Source of the DNA: Parazoarcus communis
Lineage (GTDB): Bacteria; Pseudomonadota; Gammaproteobacteria; Burkholderiales; Rhodocyclaceae
Direction of reading: 5' to 3'
Length of the DNA: 64,000 nucleotides
NCBI RefSeq assembly: GCF_003111645.1
Contig: NZ_CP022187.1
Location: 868,001 to 932,000, forward strand
Made by a program: the position numbers and the translations under genes. How positions within the stretch are numbered: the stretch's first letter is position 1; each line of letters opens with the position of its first letter. The notes beneath the pieces are model-generated. The model made no database searches and was not told the DNA's origin. It saw nothing but the letters and a program-made list of their open reading frames with translations. Shown piece after piece: positions 48,001 to 56,935 of the stretch.

Positions 48001-49179
48001 ATGCTGCATCCCCCCTTTCAGTTGCCACACGGTGCCGTCCTGCCAGACTTTGATTGTGGTGGTCTCTTCGGCCTTGCGCGGGACCTCGGCGCCTGGTTGC
48101 GCCGGCCCGAGTTTCCACTCGAGATTGGCGGATTCGGAACGGAAGGCAGCGGACCAGTCATTCTTCTGGTCATCGATGGACTTGGCGACGCTTTTCTCCA
48201 GCGTCACGGGCAGCACAGCACGATTTCCAAGCACCGTGCGCGGCGCCTCACCTCCGTGTTTCCGAGCACCACCGCCAGCGCCGTCACGACCCTGCTGACA
48301 GGTCTTGCGCCGGCGCAACATGGCCTGACCGGCTGGTTCATTCATGATCGCCGCTTTGGCGGCGTCATCGCCCCCTTGCCGCTCTATCGTCGGGGCGGAG
48401 GGCGCCTGCGCAGTCCGGCACTGACTCAACGGCTTTTTCCATACGCCGGAATGATCGCTGGCAGTGCGCTGCCGGTGACCATGATCTCGCCTCAGGATAT
48501 CGCCTGGTCGCCATTCTCGCGCCGGCATGGCCGCGGAGCCGATCTCCGCGCGTACGCACGTCCGGACGCATTCATACCCGCAGTCCTTGATGCGGCCTTG
48601 CAGTCCGGAGACCGGCGGCGCTTCATTCACGCCTATTACCCGCGCTTCGACGCCATTTGCCACCACTACGGCGCCCAGTCACCCAACGCGGTCTCGGAAT
48701 TTTCACGTATCGATCGCTACTTTGAGCAACTGTTGAATGGGCTGGCAGGACGCGGTGCGACTGTCATCCTGACAGCGGATCATGGCTTCATCGACGCCGC
48801 GGATCGTCGTCACCTCCACCTGCGCACAATGCCCGCGCTGGCTGCGCTGCTGGATTCGCCCCTGTTCGGCGAACGGCGGGTCGCATTCTGCCGGGCAAGA
48901 CGCGGCGCAGGCCCGGATTTCGAGGCCTTGGCGCGGGATCGGTTGCGGGGCAGGGCGGTTGTCGTGCCCTCGGCTCGATTGATCGAGTCGGGCTTCTTCG
49001 GGCCTGGCCCGCTCAATCCGCGCCTTGCTGAGCGCTGTGGCACGCATACCCTGTTGATGGAGCCTGGATGGACGCTGAGTGATCGCATGCCGGGTGAGCG
49101 GCCGCACAGAATGGTGGGCGTCCACGGGGGGCTGAGTGCCGACGAAATGTGGGTGCCCCTGGTGCTCGCGCAGCCCTGA
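48001..49179 (+). CDS. Alkaline phosphatase superfamily protein (nucleotide pyrophosphatase/phosphodiesterase type)
   Basis: 392 residues from the ATG at 48001 (GGAG about ten bases upstream). Metal-binding VILLVIDGLGD, the nucleophile-Thr region SVFPSTTASAVTTLLTG, a HAYYPRFDAICHHYG block and TADHGFID are the alkaline phosphatase-fold motifs, closest to the type I phosphodiesterase/NPP group. No signal peptide is evident, so it may be cytoplasmic, unlike most NPPs. It lies in the insert between the Gly/Cys and Leu tRNA genes. Substrate is unknown. Confidence 0.85.
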   Translation: MLHPPFQLPHGAVLPDFDCGGLFGLARDLGAWLRRPEFPLEIGGFGTEGSGPVILLVIDGLGDAFLQRHGQHSTISKHRARRLTSVFPSTTASAVTTLLTGLAPAQHGLTGWFIHDRRFGGVIAPLPLYRRGGGRLRSPALTQRLFPYAGMIAGSALPVTMISPQDIAWSPFSRRHGRGADLRAYARPDAFIPAVLDAALQSGDRRRFIHAYYPRFDAICHHYGAQSPNAVSEFSRIDRYFEQLLNGLAGRGATVILTADHGFIDAADRRHLHLRTMPALAALLDSPLFGERRVAFCRARRGAGPDFEALARDRLRGRAVVVPSARLIESGFFGPGPLNPRLAERCGTHTLLMEPGWTLSDRMPGERPHRMVGVHGGLSADEMWVPLVLAQP

Positions 49180-49259
49180 ACTGTCACGGCCGTGTCAACG
49201 CTTCTTCATCGGGCGGTCATGCGGTATTTCTATCCTGCGGCCTGAACCAGGAGGCGGAT

Positions 49260-49475
49260 ATGGCTGAGAACGCAGCAAGGAAACGCGGGCTGATCACGGC
49301 TCATGCAGGTGATCGCGATGCGGGTTGGCTGGAGAGGGCGCTGTGGCAGCTTGAGGCCGACTGGGGGCCACTGACGGGTGTCGGCGGGCCCTTGTGTTTT
49401 GTTGTGGACGAATGTGCGGATGTCGCTGCCAGTTTCAGTGCAGATCCTCATCTGGCGGAACTGGCAGCACAATGA
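49260..49475 (+). CDS. Small hypothetical protein (71 aa)
   Basis: 71 residues from the ATG at 49260, which has a strong AGGAGG upstream (49249-49254), so it is probably translated. The sequence (ENAARKRGLITAHAGDRDAG, WQLEADWGPLTGVGGPLCF and an acidic end) has no transmembrane helix or recognised motif. I do not recognise the family. The last 41 bp overlap the 3' end of the DUF1178 gene on the other strand. Confidence 0.6.
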   Translation: MAENAARKRGLITAHAGDRDAGWLERALWQLEADWGPLTGVGGPLCFVVDECADVAASFSADPHLAELAAQ

Positions 49476-49875
49476 TTCCTTCTTCGAGCAATTCACCCAT
49501 TTCATCACCCGAAGCGGCACCGCGTATGCTCCGCGGCTCAACTTCCCCGCGGTGAATGCGCCGCGCCTCGTCGGGGAAACGGCTGCCGACATCCTCTGCC
49601 TGGCGCGCAAGCTGTCGTATTGTTGCAGCAAACCGCGCAGCCTGGTCGCTTCCCGACTGCGGCGCGGCCGGCATGGTCGCTGTGGCCGGCGCCTGTGGGG
49701 CCGGGGTGCTTCGAGTCTGCACATAGGGTGCGCTGGGCATCCGGCGAACCTCGCTGCTGCCACAAATGGGGCAGGACACCTGCTTTCGCTCGAGCTGGGT
49801 GTCAAAAGCCGATGCCGAGGCAAACCAGCCTTCAAAGCGGTGCTCCTGGGGGCAGCATAGGTCGATAACAATCAC
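49435..49875 (-). CDS. DUF1178 family protein
   Basis: 146 residues from the GTG at 49875 (VIVIDLCCPQEHRFEGWF); a GTG at 49923 would add 16 residues. The N-terminal part is the DUF1178 zinc-ribbon-like domain with Cys pairs in DLCC and CPICGS, followed by a Pro/Ala-rich linker (~70-95) and a C-terminal motif DEARRIHRGEVEPRSIRGAA. Function is unknown; the family is common in proteobacteria. The 3' end overlaps the small gene at 49260 by 41 bp. Confidence 0.8.
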   Translation of the reverse strand: MIVIDLCCPQEHRFEGWFASASAFDTQLERKQVSCPICGSSEVRRMPSAPYVQTRSTPAPQAPATATMPAAPQSGSDQAARFAATIRQLARQAEDVGSRFPDEARRIHRGEVEPRSIRGAASGDEMGELLEEGIIVLPVPPDEDLH

Positions 49876-49985
49876 GTTGAAATCTTTCTGGATGTGCTGA
49901 TAAGTGAGGTGTTCGCGAGGCACCTCGAAATGCGGCTGTTGCTACCGCGGCAGCATTGGAACAACGATGTCGCGGCACGTGGTGC

Positions 49986-50996
49986 TCATGGCAGCCACTT
50001 GTGTTCCCATGCATCCAATGATGGCACATTGTGAGCAAGATCTGCCTCCACCTTTGCGGCCAGCGTGCCAAATAGCGCAGCCAGTTCAGGGCTCGGGTCA
50101 TCCGGGAATTGCGGCACAAGTTTTACGCGAAGCGCACCCGCAGGCCTCTTGCCTCGCCCGGGCACGCCCGAGCCATCAAGCGCGACCTCTCTTGCCTCAG
50201 GCGTGCCCGGAGCCAGTTCGAGCTGAAGCTTGCCGCCTCCGGGCAAGGGAATCGCAAGGGTGCCGCCCGCCAGAAGCCGGAAGGCATTGACCGGTCGCGT
50301 AATGACGAGGTCGCGCCCCTCGAGAACAAACAGCGGGTGCGTCGCAATCCGCACGCGCAAGCGAAGGTCGCCGGGAAGGACGCCAGCGTCGTCAGACGCT
50401 TCGCCCTTGCCTTCGAGACGCAACTCCTCACCCTGCAGCATGCCGCGGGGAATGCGCACAGACAGGGTCCTGCGCGCCCCGTGCCGGCCAGACCCATTGC
50501 ACTCCGGACAGGTGGCGCGCTTGGAATAGCCGCGCCCATCGCAGTCCGCGCATGCAACAAGCCCCGATCCGGAGCGGATCCGACCCGAACCATGACAGCA
50601 CGAGCACAGACGGCTATGCGCCAGTTCCACCACGCCGCTACCGTCACACGCTTCACATGAGGCCTGCGACTCGATCCACACCGACTTCTCGCCGCCGTGG
50701 AAGACCTCTTCAATACTCAGTTCGAGGTCCTGAAAATGATCCGCTGCACGTGCTTTCGATTGACTGGAGGAAGCGGCTTCCGCCTCGGGGGGCGCGTCGT
50801 CGGCTTCCTCCTCTTGAAACCCCATCATCTGCACGTACGCGGCGCGCAGGCGCTTGAAAGTCTCCAGCGCTTCGGGGGCGGAGTTGCGGTCTGGATGCCA
50901 CCGCATTGCCAGGCGACGAAAGGCCCTCTTGATGCTGGCCGCATCGGCGTCGGCGGCCACGCCGAGCACGTCATGAGCAACGGCATCCTTCAGCAT
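49986..50996 (-). CDS. DnaJ-like co-chaperone without a G/F region
   Basis: 336 residues. J-domain (~1-60) with the HPD triad in RWHPDRN. In place of the Gly/Phe-rich region is an acidic, Ala/Ser linker (~62-88). Then follow all four zinc repeats (CEACDGSG, CSCCHGSG, CADCDGRG, CPECNGSG) and a substrate-binding domain (~180-310) ending near KLVPQFP. It is therefore a DnaJ-like protein of unusual build and not the housekeeping DnaJ. It begins 105 bp from tRNA-Leu and is divergent to it. Confidence 0.88.
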   Translation of the reverse strand: MLKDAVAHDVLGVAADADAASIKRAFRRLAMRWHPDRNSAPEALETFKRLRAAYVQMMGFQEEEADDAPPEAEAASSSQSKARAADHFQDLELSIEEVFHGGEKSVWIESQASCEACDGSGVVELAHSRLCSCCHGSGRIRSGSGLVACADCDGRGYSKRATCPECNGSGRHGARRTLSVRIPRGMLQGEELRLEGKGEASDDAGVLPGDLRLRVRIATHPLFVLEGRDLVITRPVNAFRLLAGGTLAIPLPGGGKLQLELAPGTPEAREVALDGSGVPGRGKRPAGALRVKLVPQFPDDPSPELAALFGTLAAKVEADLAHNVPSLDAWEHKWLP

Positions 50997-51101
50997 GGCA
51001 TGCCGCTGTGATTCGATGTTGCCTGCAAGCGCGCCGCGTGGCTGTTTTCGCAGCGAACAGGACTGTGCAGCATGACGTGACTATGCGAGAATCCGCGGCT
51101 C

Positions 51102-51186
51102 GCCCGGATGGTGAAATTGGTATACACAGCAGACTTAAAATCTGCCGCCGCATGGCTTACGGGTTCAAGTCCCGTTCCGGGCACCA
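51102..51186 (+). tRNA. tRNA-Leu(TAA)
   Basis: 85 nt with encoded CCA and a long variable arm as expected for Leu. Acceptor GCCCGGA pairs with TCCGGGC (TTCCGGGCACCA end), anticodon loop ACTTAAAAT holds TAA. E. coli leuZ has the same anticodon and follows glyW-cysT. Confidence 0.97.
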
Positions 51187-51245
51187 GACGAGACATCATG
51201 TCGCGCACACCGCGCCAAGGCGCCCCCGCCCACGAGCCGCGCGTG

Positions 51246-51506
51246 TCAGCGGCCCGCCTCGGGCAGAACGATATTGACTTCCAGCACCTCGTAGTTGTCC
51301 TGCTTTTCGAGTTGAACCTTGATGTCGTCTGGATTGACCGAAACGTACTTCGAGATCACCTCGATCAGCTCACGCTGGAGAGCCGGCATGAAGTCGGGTT
51401 GCGCGGGTCCGCCGTTGCGCTCGTGAGCAATCAGCAGTGACAGCCGGTTCTTTGCAATCTCGGCTGTTTTCTTCTTTTCGCCAAACAGGCGGGCAAGCAG
51501 AGACAT
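51246..51506 (-). CDS. minE: Cell division topological specificity factor MinE
   Basis: 86 residues. N-terminal amphipathic membrane-targeting helix ([20 protein letters not shown]) and anti-MinCD segment [11 protein letters not shown] are followed by the topological-specificity domain. MinE drives pole-to-pole oscillation of MinCD. It starts one base after the minD stop. Confidence 0.95.
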   Translation of the reverse strand: MSLLARLFGEKKKTAEIAKNRLSLLIAHERNGGPAQPDFMPALQRELIEVISKYVSVNPDDIKVQLEKQDNYEVLEVNIVLPEAGR

Positions 51507-51507
51507 A

Positions 51508-52320
51508 TCACTTGCCTCCGAAAAGGCGCTTCATCAGCCCCGGTTTCTCGTAGTTTACGAAACGCAGCTCACGGTTTTCACCGAGGAAGCGCGCGACCAC
51601 ATCGGAATAGGCCTCGGCAACGTCCGAACCCTTGAGGTGAATGGCGGGTGTGCCCTGGTTGGAAGCGTGAAGCACCGACTCCGACTCGGGAATGACACCG
51701 ATCAGCGGCACGCGCAGCAACTCCTGCACATCCTTGTACGACAGCATTTCGCCGTCTTCGACGCGCTTGGCAGAGTAACGCGTGACCAGCAGGTGTTCCT
51801 TGACCGGCTCGCCACCTTCGCGGGCACGCTTCGACTTCGACTGCAGGATGCCGAGGATGCGGTCCGAGTCGCGAACCGAGGACACTTCCGGGTTGGTGGT
51901 GACGATCGCTTCGTCGGCAAAGGTGAGGGCCATCACGGCACCACGCTCGATACCGGCAGGCGAATCGCAGACCACATAGTCGAAGCCCATGTGCTCAAGA
52001 TCATGCAGCACCTTCTCGACGCCTTCTTCCGTCAGCGCATCCTTGTCGCGCGTCTGGGAAGCGGGAAGGATGAAGAGGTTCTCGCAGTGGCGGTCCTTGA
52101 TCAGCGCCTGGTTCAGCTTGGCCTCGCCATTGACCACGTTCACGAGGTCATACACGACACGGCGCTCGCACCCCATGATGAGGTCGAGGTTGCGCAGACC
52201 GACGTCGAAGTCGATCACGGCCGTCTTGAAGCCGCGCAGGGCCAGTCCTGACGAGAATGCAGCGCTGGTGGTGGTTTTACCTACGCCGCCCTTGCCAGAA
52301 GTAATGACGATGACTTTCAC
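51508..52320 (-). CDS. minD: Septum site-determining protein MinD
   Basis: 270 residues, a deviant-Walker ATPase: [10 protein letters not shown] (~9-18) with the signature Lys, [10 protein letters not shown] switch and a C-terminal amphipathic membrane-targeting helix ([14 protein letters not shown]). MinD recruits MinC to the membrane and is released by MinE. It lies between minC (29 bp) and minE (1 bp). Confidence 0.97.
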   Translation of the reverse strand: MKVIVITSGKGGVGKTTTSAAFSSGLALRGFKTAVIDFDVGLRNLDLIMGCERRVVYDLVNVVNGEAKLNQALIKDRHCENLFILPASQTRDKDALTEEGVEKVLHDLEHMGFDYVVCDSPAGIERGAVMALTFADEAIVTTNPEVSSVRDSDRILGILQSKSKRAREGGEPVKEHLLVTRYSAKRVEDGEMLSYKDVQELLRVPLIGVIPESESVLHASNQGTPAIHLKGSDVAEAYSDVVARFLGENRELRFVNYEKPGLMKRLFGGK

Positions 52321-52349
52321 GTTTTCCCCTTGAATGTATGTATGCCGCG

Positions 52350-53132
52350 TCAGTCGAGCTGCTGCGGTTCGATTTCTATGGTCTGTGCATTCCCAGCGTC
52401 GTTCAGTCGCACCATGGCACCACGCCCGGCAATTGCCTCAGGGATGCCTTTTTCGAAGGTGCGATAAACGCCGGCGATGGAAACCAGCTCCGGACCGAAA
52501 TTGGTTGCAATGATGCGCGCCTTGCTGTTTCCCTGCGCACCAGCCAGCGCTCGGCCACGAAGCGGGCCGAAGCAGTGAATGCTGCCGTCGGCGATGACCT
52601 CGGCGCCGTTACTCATGCCTGCCAGCAATACCAGGTCGCCACCACGTGCATACACCTGCTGTCCGGAGCGCAGCGGACGCTCGACGAACAGTGTGTTGGG
52701 AAGGGACGCCGGAGCTGAAGGGGCCGCGGGTTGCGGCGGAGCCTCCGCCTTTGGAGCGGGTGCTGGCGGCGGTGTGCGGGATGTTTCGCTTGCCGGCCGT
52801 TCGCGCAGTTCGAGGTTGTCAAGTATGGCCAGTCCGGCCTGACGCGCAGCGGCCGAGAGCTCTGCGGGCAGGTTGCGTACGCCGATCGGTTGCAGCTGAT
52901 AGCGTCGGAGCAGGGACAGCAGCCCGGCCCAGTCTACACGTCCAGGCGCCTTGGTGATGCCGGAGAAATCGAGAATGGCGGCTTCGCCATTGAAGAAGTC
53001 CGGCATGCCGCCGAGCATCTTGTGCAGCGAGTCGGCCAGGCCGACGGGTTCGGTATCGCGCAGGACGGCAATGGTTGCGCCGAGTGTCGTATTGCGAAAC
53101 TCGATGGAGCGGTTGGGCGCGGACGTGGTCAT
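52350..53132 (-). CDS. minC: Septum site-determining protein MinC
   Basis: 260 residues. N-terminal FtsZ-inhibiting domain (~5-110), a Pro/Ala-rich linker (~118-150, e.g. PPPAPAPKAEAPPQP) and the C-terminal beta-helix domain that binds MinD (~155-255, ARGGDLVLLAGMSNGAEVIADG cut to its first part in most families). It is the first gene of minCDE. Two GTAAACTC repeats lie just upstream (53138-53166). Confidence 0.93.
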   Translation of the reverse strand: MTTSAPNRSIEFRNTTLGATIAVLRDTEPVGLADSLHKMLGGMPDFFNGEAAILDFSGITKAPGRVDWAGLLSLLRRYQLQPIGVRNLPAELSAAARQAGLAILDNLELRERPASETSRTPPPAPAPKAEAPPQPAAPSAPASLPNTLFVERPLRSGQQVYARGGDLVLLAGMSNGAEVIADGSIHCFGPLRGRALAGAQGNSKARIIATNFGPELVSIAGVYRTFEKGIPEAIAGRGAMVRLNDAGNAQTIEIEPQQLD

Positions 53133-53137
53133 GTGCA

Positions 53138-53166
53138 GAGTTTACCGTTTAATCGCGCGAGTTTAC
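53138..53166 (-). repeat. GTAAACTC direct repeats upstream of minC
   Basis: On the minus strand, GTAAACTC occurs at 53166-53159 and 53145-53138, exactly 21 bp apart, two helical turns. The proximal copy lies five bases before the minC start codon, and TAAACT could double as a -10 element. This may be a protein-binding site. Confidence 0.5.
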
Positions 53167-53224
53167 TGAGGGTCGGTGAATACGGCAAGAATGTGACGGG
53201 CATCGTTGTCACGCCGGCCGCGTT

Positions 53225-54085
53225 TCAGTGCAGGGTCGGGGGCTGAAACAGCGTATCGATGTCGTCTTCATCGAAACGGTAGGTGTGATTCGACAGTTCG
53301 TCATGGACCAGCACCTCGCCCTGTTCGGCAAGTACCGCGCGCACTTCAGCCTCGCCGAGCCCCTGCAGCATGGTTGCGATCTTTTCCGGCTCGGGGGGCC
53401 AGATATGGGTAACAGCCCGCGGCGGGTAGATTCTTACGTCTTCTTCGGCAAAAAGGCGGCCAAGCAGCACTTCCGGCGACAGGGTGAGCAGTTCGTCGGG
53501 GCGTACGGTCTGCGCAAGCTGCATGATGCGCGACCAGCCGTCCTCGTCCTTTGCATCTGCGCCGGGCAGGCGCTGCACGAACAGCGCGGCGCTGGCGGAG
53601 GGATCACAGGCCAGCCAGAGACCCGCAGGCTGTTGCTCGGACTGTTCGAGGTAATGGGAGAACACGCTCGCGATGCTGTCGCCTTCCAGCGGCACCAGAC
53701 TCTGATAGGGCTGGTCCATGCCCTGGATGTCGAGCGACAGTTGCAGGCGACCATCACCGACAATCTCGCCAAGCGTATCGCCGGTAATTTCGCCTTCCGA
53801 TTTCGCGTAACCACGCAGGTTCATTTCGGCGTTGCAATCGACCACGAGCAGCCTGAGCGGACCATGACCCTGCACCTGAAACGTCAGCCGTCCGGTTTGC
53901 TTGAGGTTTCCGGTGATGATGGCCGATACCGCACTCATCTCGCCGAGCAGGCGGCTGACAGGCGCCGGATAGTGACGCCCGACCTGCATGGCTTTCCAGA
54001 CGTCGTCAAGACGGACGACCGCACCGCGGATGTCGAGTTTTTCCAGCAGAAAACGCTGTACGTAGCTTGAGGGCAGGGTGCTCAT
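53225..54085 (-). CDS. hslO: Hsp33 family chaperone lacking the redox-switch cysteines
   Basis: 286 residues with the whole Hsp33 fold: N-terminal domain [20 protein letters not shown] and [13 protein letters not shown], middle linker, and C-terminal segment [25 protein letters not shown] that aligns with the zinc domain. The four conserved zinc ligands are gone: the CxC position reads Trp229-Pro-Pro231 and the CxxC position reads His261-Asp-Glu-Leu264. Only Cys84 and Cys160 remain. In E. coli the oxidised zinc site triggers chaperone activity. This protein therefore cannot use that switch. It overlaps the ArsC-like gene by 4 bp. Confidence 0.9.
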   Translation of the reverse strand: MSTLPSSYVQRFLLEKLDIRGAVVRLDDVWKAMQVGRHYPAPVSRLLGEMSAVSAIITGNLKQTGRLTFQVQGHGPLRLLVVDCNAEMNLRGYAKSEGEITGDTLGEIVGDGRLQLSLDIQGMDQPYQSLVPLEGDSIASVFSHYLEQSEQQPAGLWLACDPSASAALFVQRLPGADAKDEDGWSRIMQLAQTVRPDELLTLSPEVLLGRLFAEEDVRIYPPRAVTHIWPPEPEKIATMLQGLGEAEVRAVLAEQGEVLVHDELSNHTYRFDEDDIDTLFQPPTLH

Positions 54086-54459
54086 TGATCTTCAGGCTCT
54101 GAGGGTTTGATGAAGCTTGCAAAGAGTTGGGGGTCGAACCCCACCAGCAGGTGACCGGATGCCGTTTCGACCACGGGCCGCTTGATCAGGCTCGGGTTCT
54201 CCAGCATCAGCTGGACCGCAGCGCTCTGGGTGTCGATCGCCTGCTGCTCGGGCGACAGCTTGCGCCAGGTCGTGCCGCGGGTGTTGATCAGCGTCTTCCA
54301 GCCCAGCGCCTTGCTCCAGTCATGCAGCTTGCCGGACGTGATCCCGTCCTTGCGATAGTCATGAAAGCGATATGCTGCGCCGCGCTCGGTAAGCCAGGCG
54401 ATGCTCTTCTTCATGGTGTCGCAGTTCTTGATGCCGTAGATCACCGTTACCTTGTCCAT
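54082..54459 (-). CDS. ArsC/Spx-like protein (YffB family)
   Basis: 125 residues of the arsenate-reductase fold. It has a single Cys13 in [10 protein letters not shown], RxH-less loop RGTTWRKLS and the C-terminal [16 protein letters not shown] typical of YffB-type proteins. These are usually not arsenate reductases; a thiol-related role is supposed. It overlaps hslO by 4 bp, forming a small operon. Confidence 0.88.
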   Translation of the reverse strand: MDKVTVIYGIKNCDTMKKSIAWLTERGAAYRFHDYRKDGITSGKLHDWSKALGWKTLINTRGTTWRKLSPEQQAIDTQSAAVQLMLENPSLIKRPVVETASGHLLVGFDPQLFASFIKPSEPEDQ

Positions 54460-54489
54460 TTCGTGCTCTCCAACGCGGTCAGGATCCGC

Positions 54490-56829
54490 TCACTTCTTGC
54501 GGGCGCGTGCAAAGGCATCGGCAAACGCATTATTGCCGGCGCTGCGCTCAGCTTGCTTGGGGCGTGCTTCCTGCGGGCGCGCCTGGCGTTGCGGGTTGCC
54601 GCGGGGCCCCTGGGGGCGCTCGGGCCGACCGCTGCCTGCATCGCCGCGCGGTGGCTGAACTTCGTCGGCAAGGCGCATGGTCAGCGCAATCCGCTTGCGG
54701 ACAACATCGACCTCGAGCACCTTCACTTTCACCACCTGACCCGCCTTGACCACCGAGTGCGGATCCTTGACGAAGGTGTTCGACAGCGCCGAGATGTGCA
54801 CCAGTCCGTCCTGATGCACACCGATATCGACGAAAGCGCCAAAGTTCGTGACATTGGTCACCACGCCTTCGAGCAGCATGCCGGGCTGCAGATCCTTCAG
54901 CGTTTCGATGCCATCGCGGAAGGTGGCTGTGCGGAACTCGGGGCGCGGGTCGCGGCCGGGTTTCTCGAGCTCGGCAAGGATGTCCTGTACGGTCGGAAGG
55001 CCAAAGCGGTCGTCGGTGAAGTCGGCGGGTTTGAGGCTCTTCAGCATGCTGCCGTTGCCCATCAGCTCGCGAACGCTTTTCTGGACGCGCGCCAGAATGC
55101 GCTCGACCACCGGGTAGGCTTCCGGGTGCACCGAGGACGCATCGAGTGGATTGTCACCGGTCTGGATGCGCAGAAATCCGGCGGCCTGCTCGAAGGTCTT
55201 GGGGCCGAGTCGCGGCACGTCCTTCAGTGCGCTGCGACTGCGGAAGGGGCCGTTGGCGTCACGGTATTCAACGATATTGCCCGCAAGCGTCGCGTTGAGA
55301 CCGGAGATCCGGGCCAGCAGCGGGGCCGATGCGGTGTTGACGTCCACCCCGACGGCATTCACGCAATCTTCGACGACAGCGTCCAGGCTCTTGGCGAGCT
55401 TGCCCTGGTTGAGGTCGTGCTGATATTGACCAACCCCGATCGACTTCGGATCGATCTTCACCAGTTCGGCCAGCGGATCCTGCAGGCGACGCGCAATCGA
55501 CACCGCACCACGCAGGCTGACATCGACATCGGGAAACTCACGTGCGGCCAGTTCCGACGCCGAATACACCGACGCGCCAGCCTCAGAGACCATGACCTTG
55601 GTGAGCTTGAACTCGGGGTGGCGCTGCATCAGTTCCGCCGCCAGCGCGTCGGTCTCGCGTGAAGCGGTACCGTTGCCAATGGCGATCAGTTCGACCGCGT
55701 GCTTCTTCGCCAGCATCGCAAGGGCAGCGAGCGAGGACTCGCGGTCACGACGCGGCTCGAAGGGGTAGATGGTTGCGGTGTCGACGAGCTTGCCGGTGGC
55801 ATCGACAACGGCGACCTTCACCCCGGTCCGGATGCCGGGGTCGAGTCCCATCGTGGTCCGGCTGCCGGCCGGTGCGGCGAGCAGGAGATCCTTGAGGTTG
55901 CGGGCAAAGACGCGGGTTGCTTCCTCTTCGGCGCGTTCGCGCAGCTCGCTCATGAGTTCGAGTTCGAGATGGAGCGACACCTTCACGCTCCACGTCCAGC
56001 GTACCGTGTCCGCAAGCCAGCGATCCGCCGGCCGGCCCTGATTGCGGATGCCGAAGCGCACCGCGATGCGGCCTTCGCAGGGGTGAGGCGCATCGGGATC
56101 GGGGCGCTCAACCTCCAGACCGAGGCGAAGCACGCCCTCATTGCGGCCGCGCAGCAGCGCGAGCGCCCGGTGCGAGGGCATGTTTGCGATCGGCTCCTGA
56201 AAGTCGAACCAGTCGCGAAACTTCGCACCTTCGGTTTCCTTGCCCTCAATCACGCTGGAGCGGACGAGTCCGTAATCGTGCAGATAGTTGCGCAGTTCGC
56301 CCAGCAGCGTCGCGTCCTCGGCGAACTGCTCCATCAGGATCTGGCGCGCACCATCCAGTACGGACTTTGCATCCTCGAAGCCGGCTTCCGGGTTCAGATA
56401 GCGGGCCGCCTCGACCTCAGGCGTAAGTGTCGGGTCGGCAAGCAGCGCCTCGGCGAGCGGCGCAATGCCGGCTTCGCGCGCAATCTGGGCCTTGGTGCGG
56501 CGCTTCGGCTTGAAGGGAAGGTAGAGATCTTCCAGGCGTTGCTTGGTATCGGCGTTTTCAAGCTCGGCGCGCAGTGCGGGGGTGAGCTTGCCTTGTTCGT
56601 CGACCGACGCGATGACGGTGGATCGGCGGTCTTCGAGTTCGCGCAAATACCCCAGCCGCTCTTCCAGCAATCGCAACTGGGTGTCGTCCAGGCCGCCGGT
56701 GACTTCCTTGCGGTACCGCGAGATGAAGGGCACGGTCGCGCCTTCATCAAGCAGTTTCACGGCAGAGAAGACCTGTCTGGCGGGAACGCCGAGTTCATCG
56801 GCAATACGGTGTTCGATGGGGGGGAGCAT
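54490..56829 (-). CDS. S1 RNA-binding protein Tex
   Basis: 779 residues. Tex N-terminal helical domain (~1-200), YqgF/RNase H-like domain ([16 protein letters not shown], ~325-450), helix-hairpin-helix pair (~500-570, [15 protein letters not shown] and [17 protein letters not shown]) and S1 domain (~645-720, [20 protein letters not shown]). The tail (~725-779) is Pro/Gly/Arg-rich. The ATG at 56829 gives the expected start [14 protein letters not shown]; an upstream TTG at 56859 is less likely. Tex affects transcription in Bordetella and other bacteria. Confidence 0.93.
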   Translation of the reverse strand: MLPPIEHRIADELGVPARQVFSAVKLLDEGATVPFISRYRKEVTGGLDDTQLRLLEERLGYLRELEDRRSTVIASVDEQGKLTPALRAELENADTKQRLEDLYLPFKPKRRTKAQIAREAGIAPLAEALLADPTLTPEVEAARYLNPEAGFEDAKSVLDGARQILMEQFAEDATLLGELRNYLHDYGLVRSSVIEGKETEGAKFRDWFDFQEPIANMPSHRALALLRGRNEGVLRLGLEVERPDPDAPHPCEGRIAVRFGIRNQGRPADRWLADTVRWTWSVKVSLHLELELMSELRERAEEEATRVFARNLKDLLLAAPAGSRTTMGLDPGIRTGVKVAVVDATGKLVDTATIYPFEPRRDRESSLAALAMLAKKHAVELIAIGNGTASRETDALAAELMQRHPEFKLTKVMVSEAGASVYSASELAAREFPDVDVSLRGAVSIARRLQDPLAELVKIDPKSIGVGQYQHDLNQGKLAKSLDAVVEDCVNAVGVDVNTASAPLLARISGLNATLAGNIVEYRDANGPFRSRSALKDVPRLGPKTFEQAAGFLRIQTGDNPLDASSVHPEAYPVVERILARVQKSVRELMGNGSMLKSLKPADFTDDRFGLPTVQDILAELEKPGRDPRPEFRTATFRDGIETLKDLQPGMLLEGVVTNVTNFGAFVDIGVHQDGLVHISALSNTFVKDPHSVVKAGQVVKVKVLEVDVVRKRIALTMRLADEVQPPRGDAGSGRPERPQGPRGNPQRQARPQEARPKQAERSAGNNAFADAFARARKK

Positions 56830-56935
56830 GGCAGGGTCACCGTGGCGAGCACGGCGCAATGGTTCTCATGAAGGGCGCGATGGTGCAGCAAGCGCCGCTG
56901 CGGGACAAGGGGGCGACGACAATCGCCCCTTGCCC

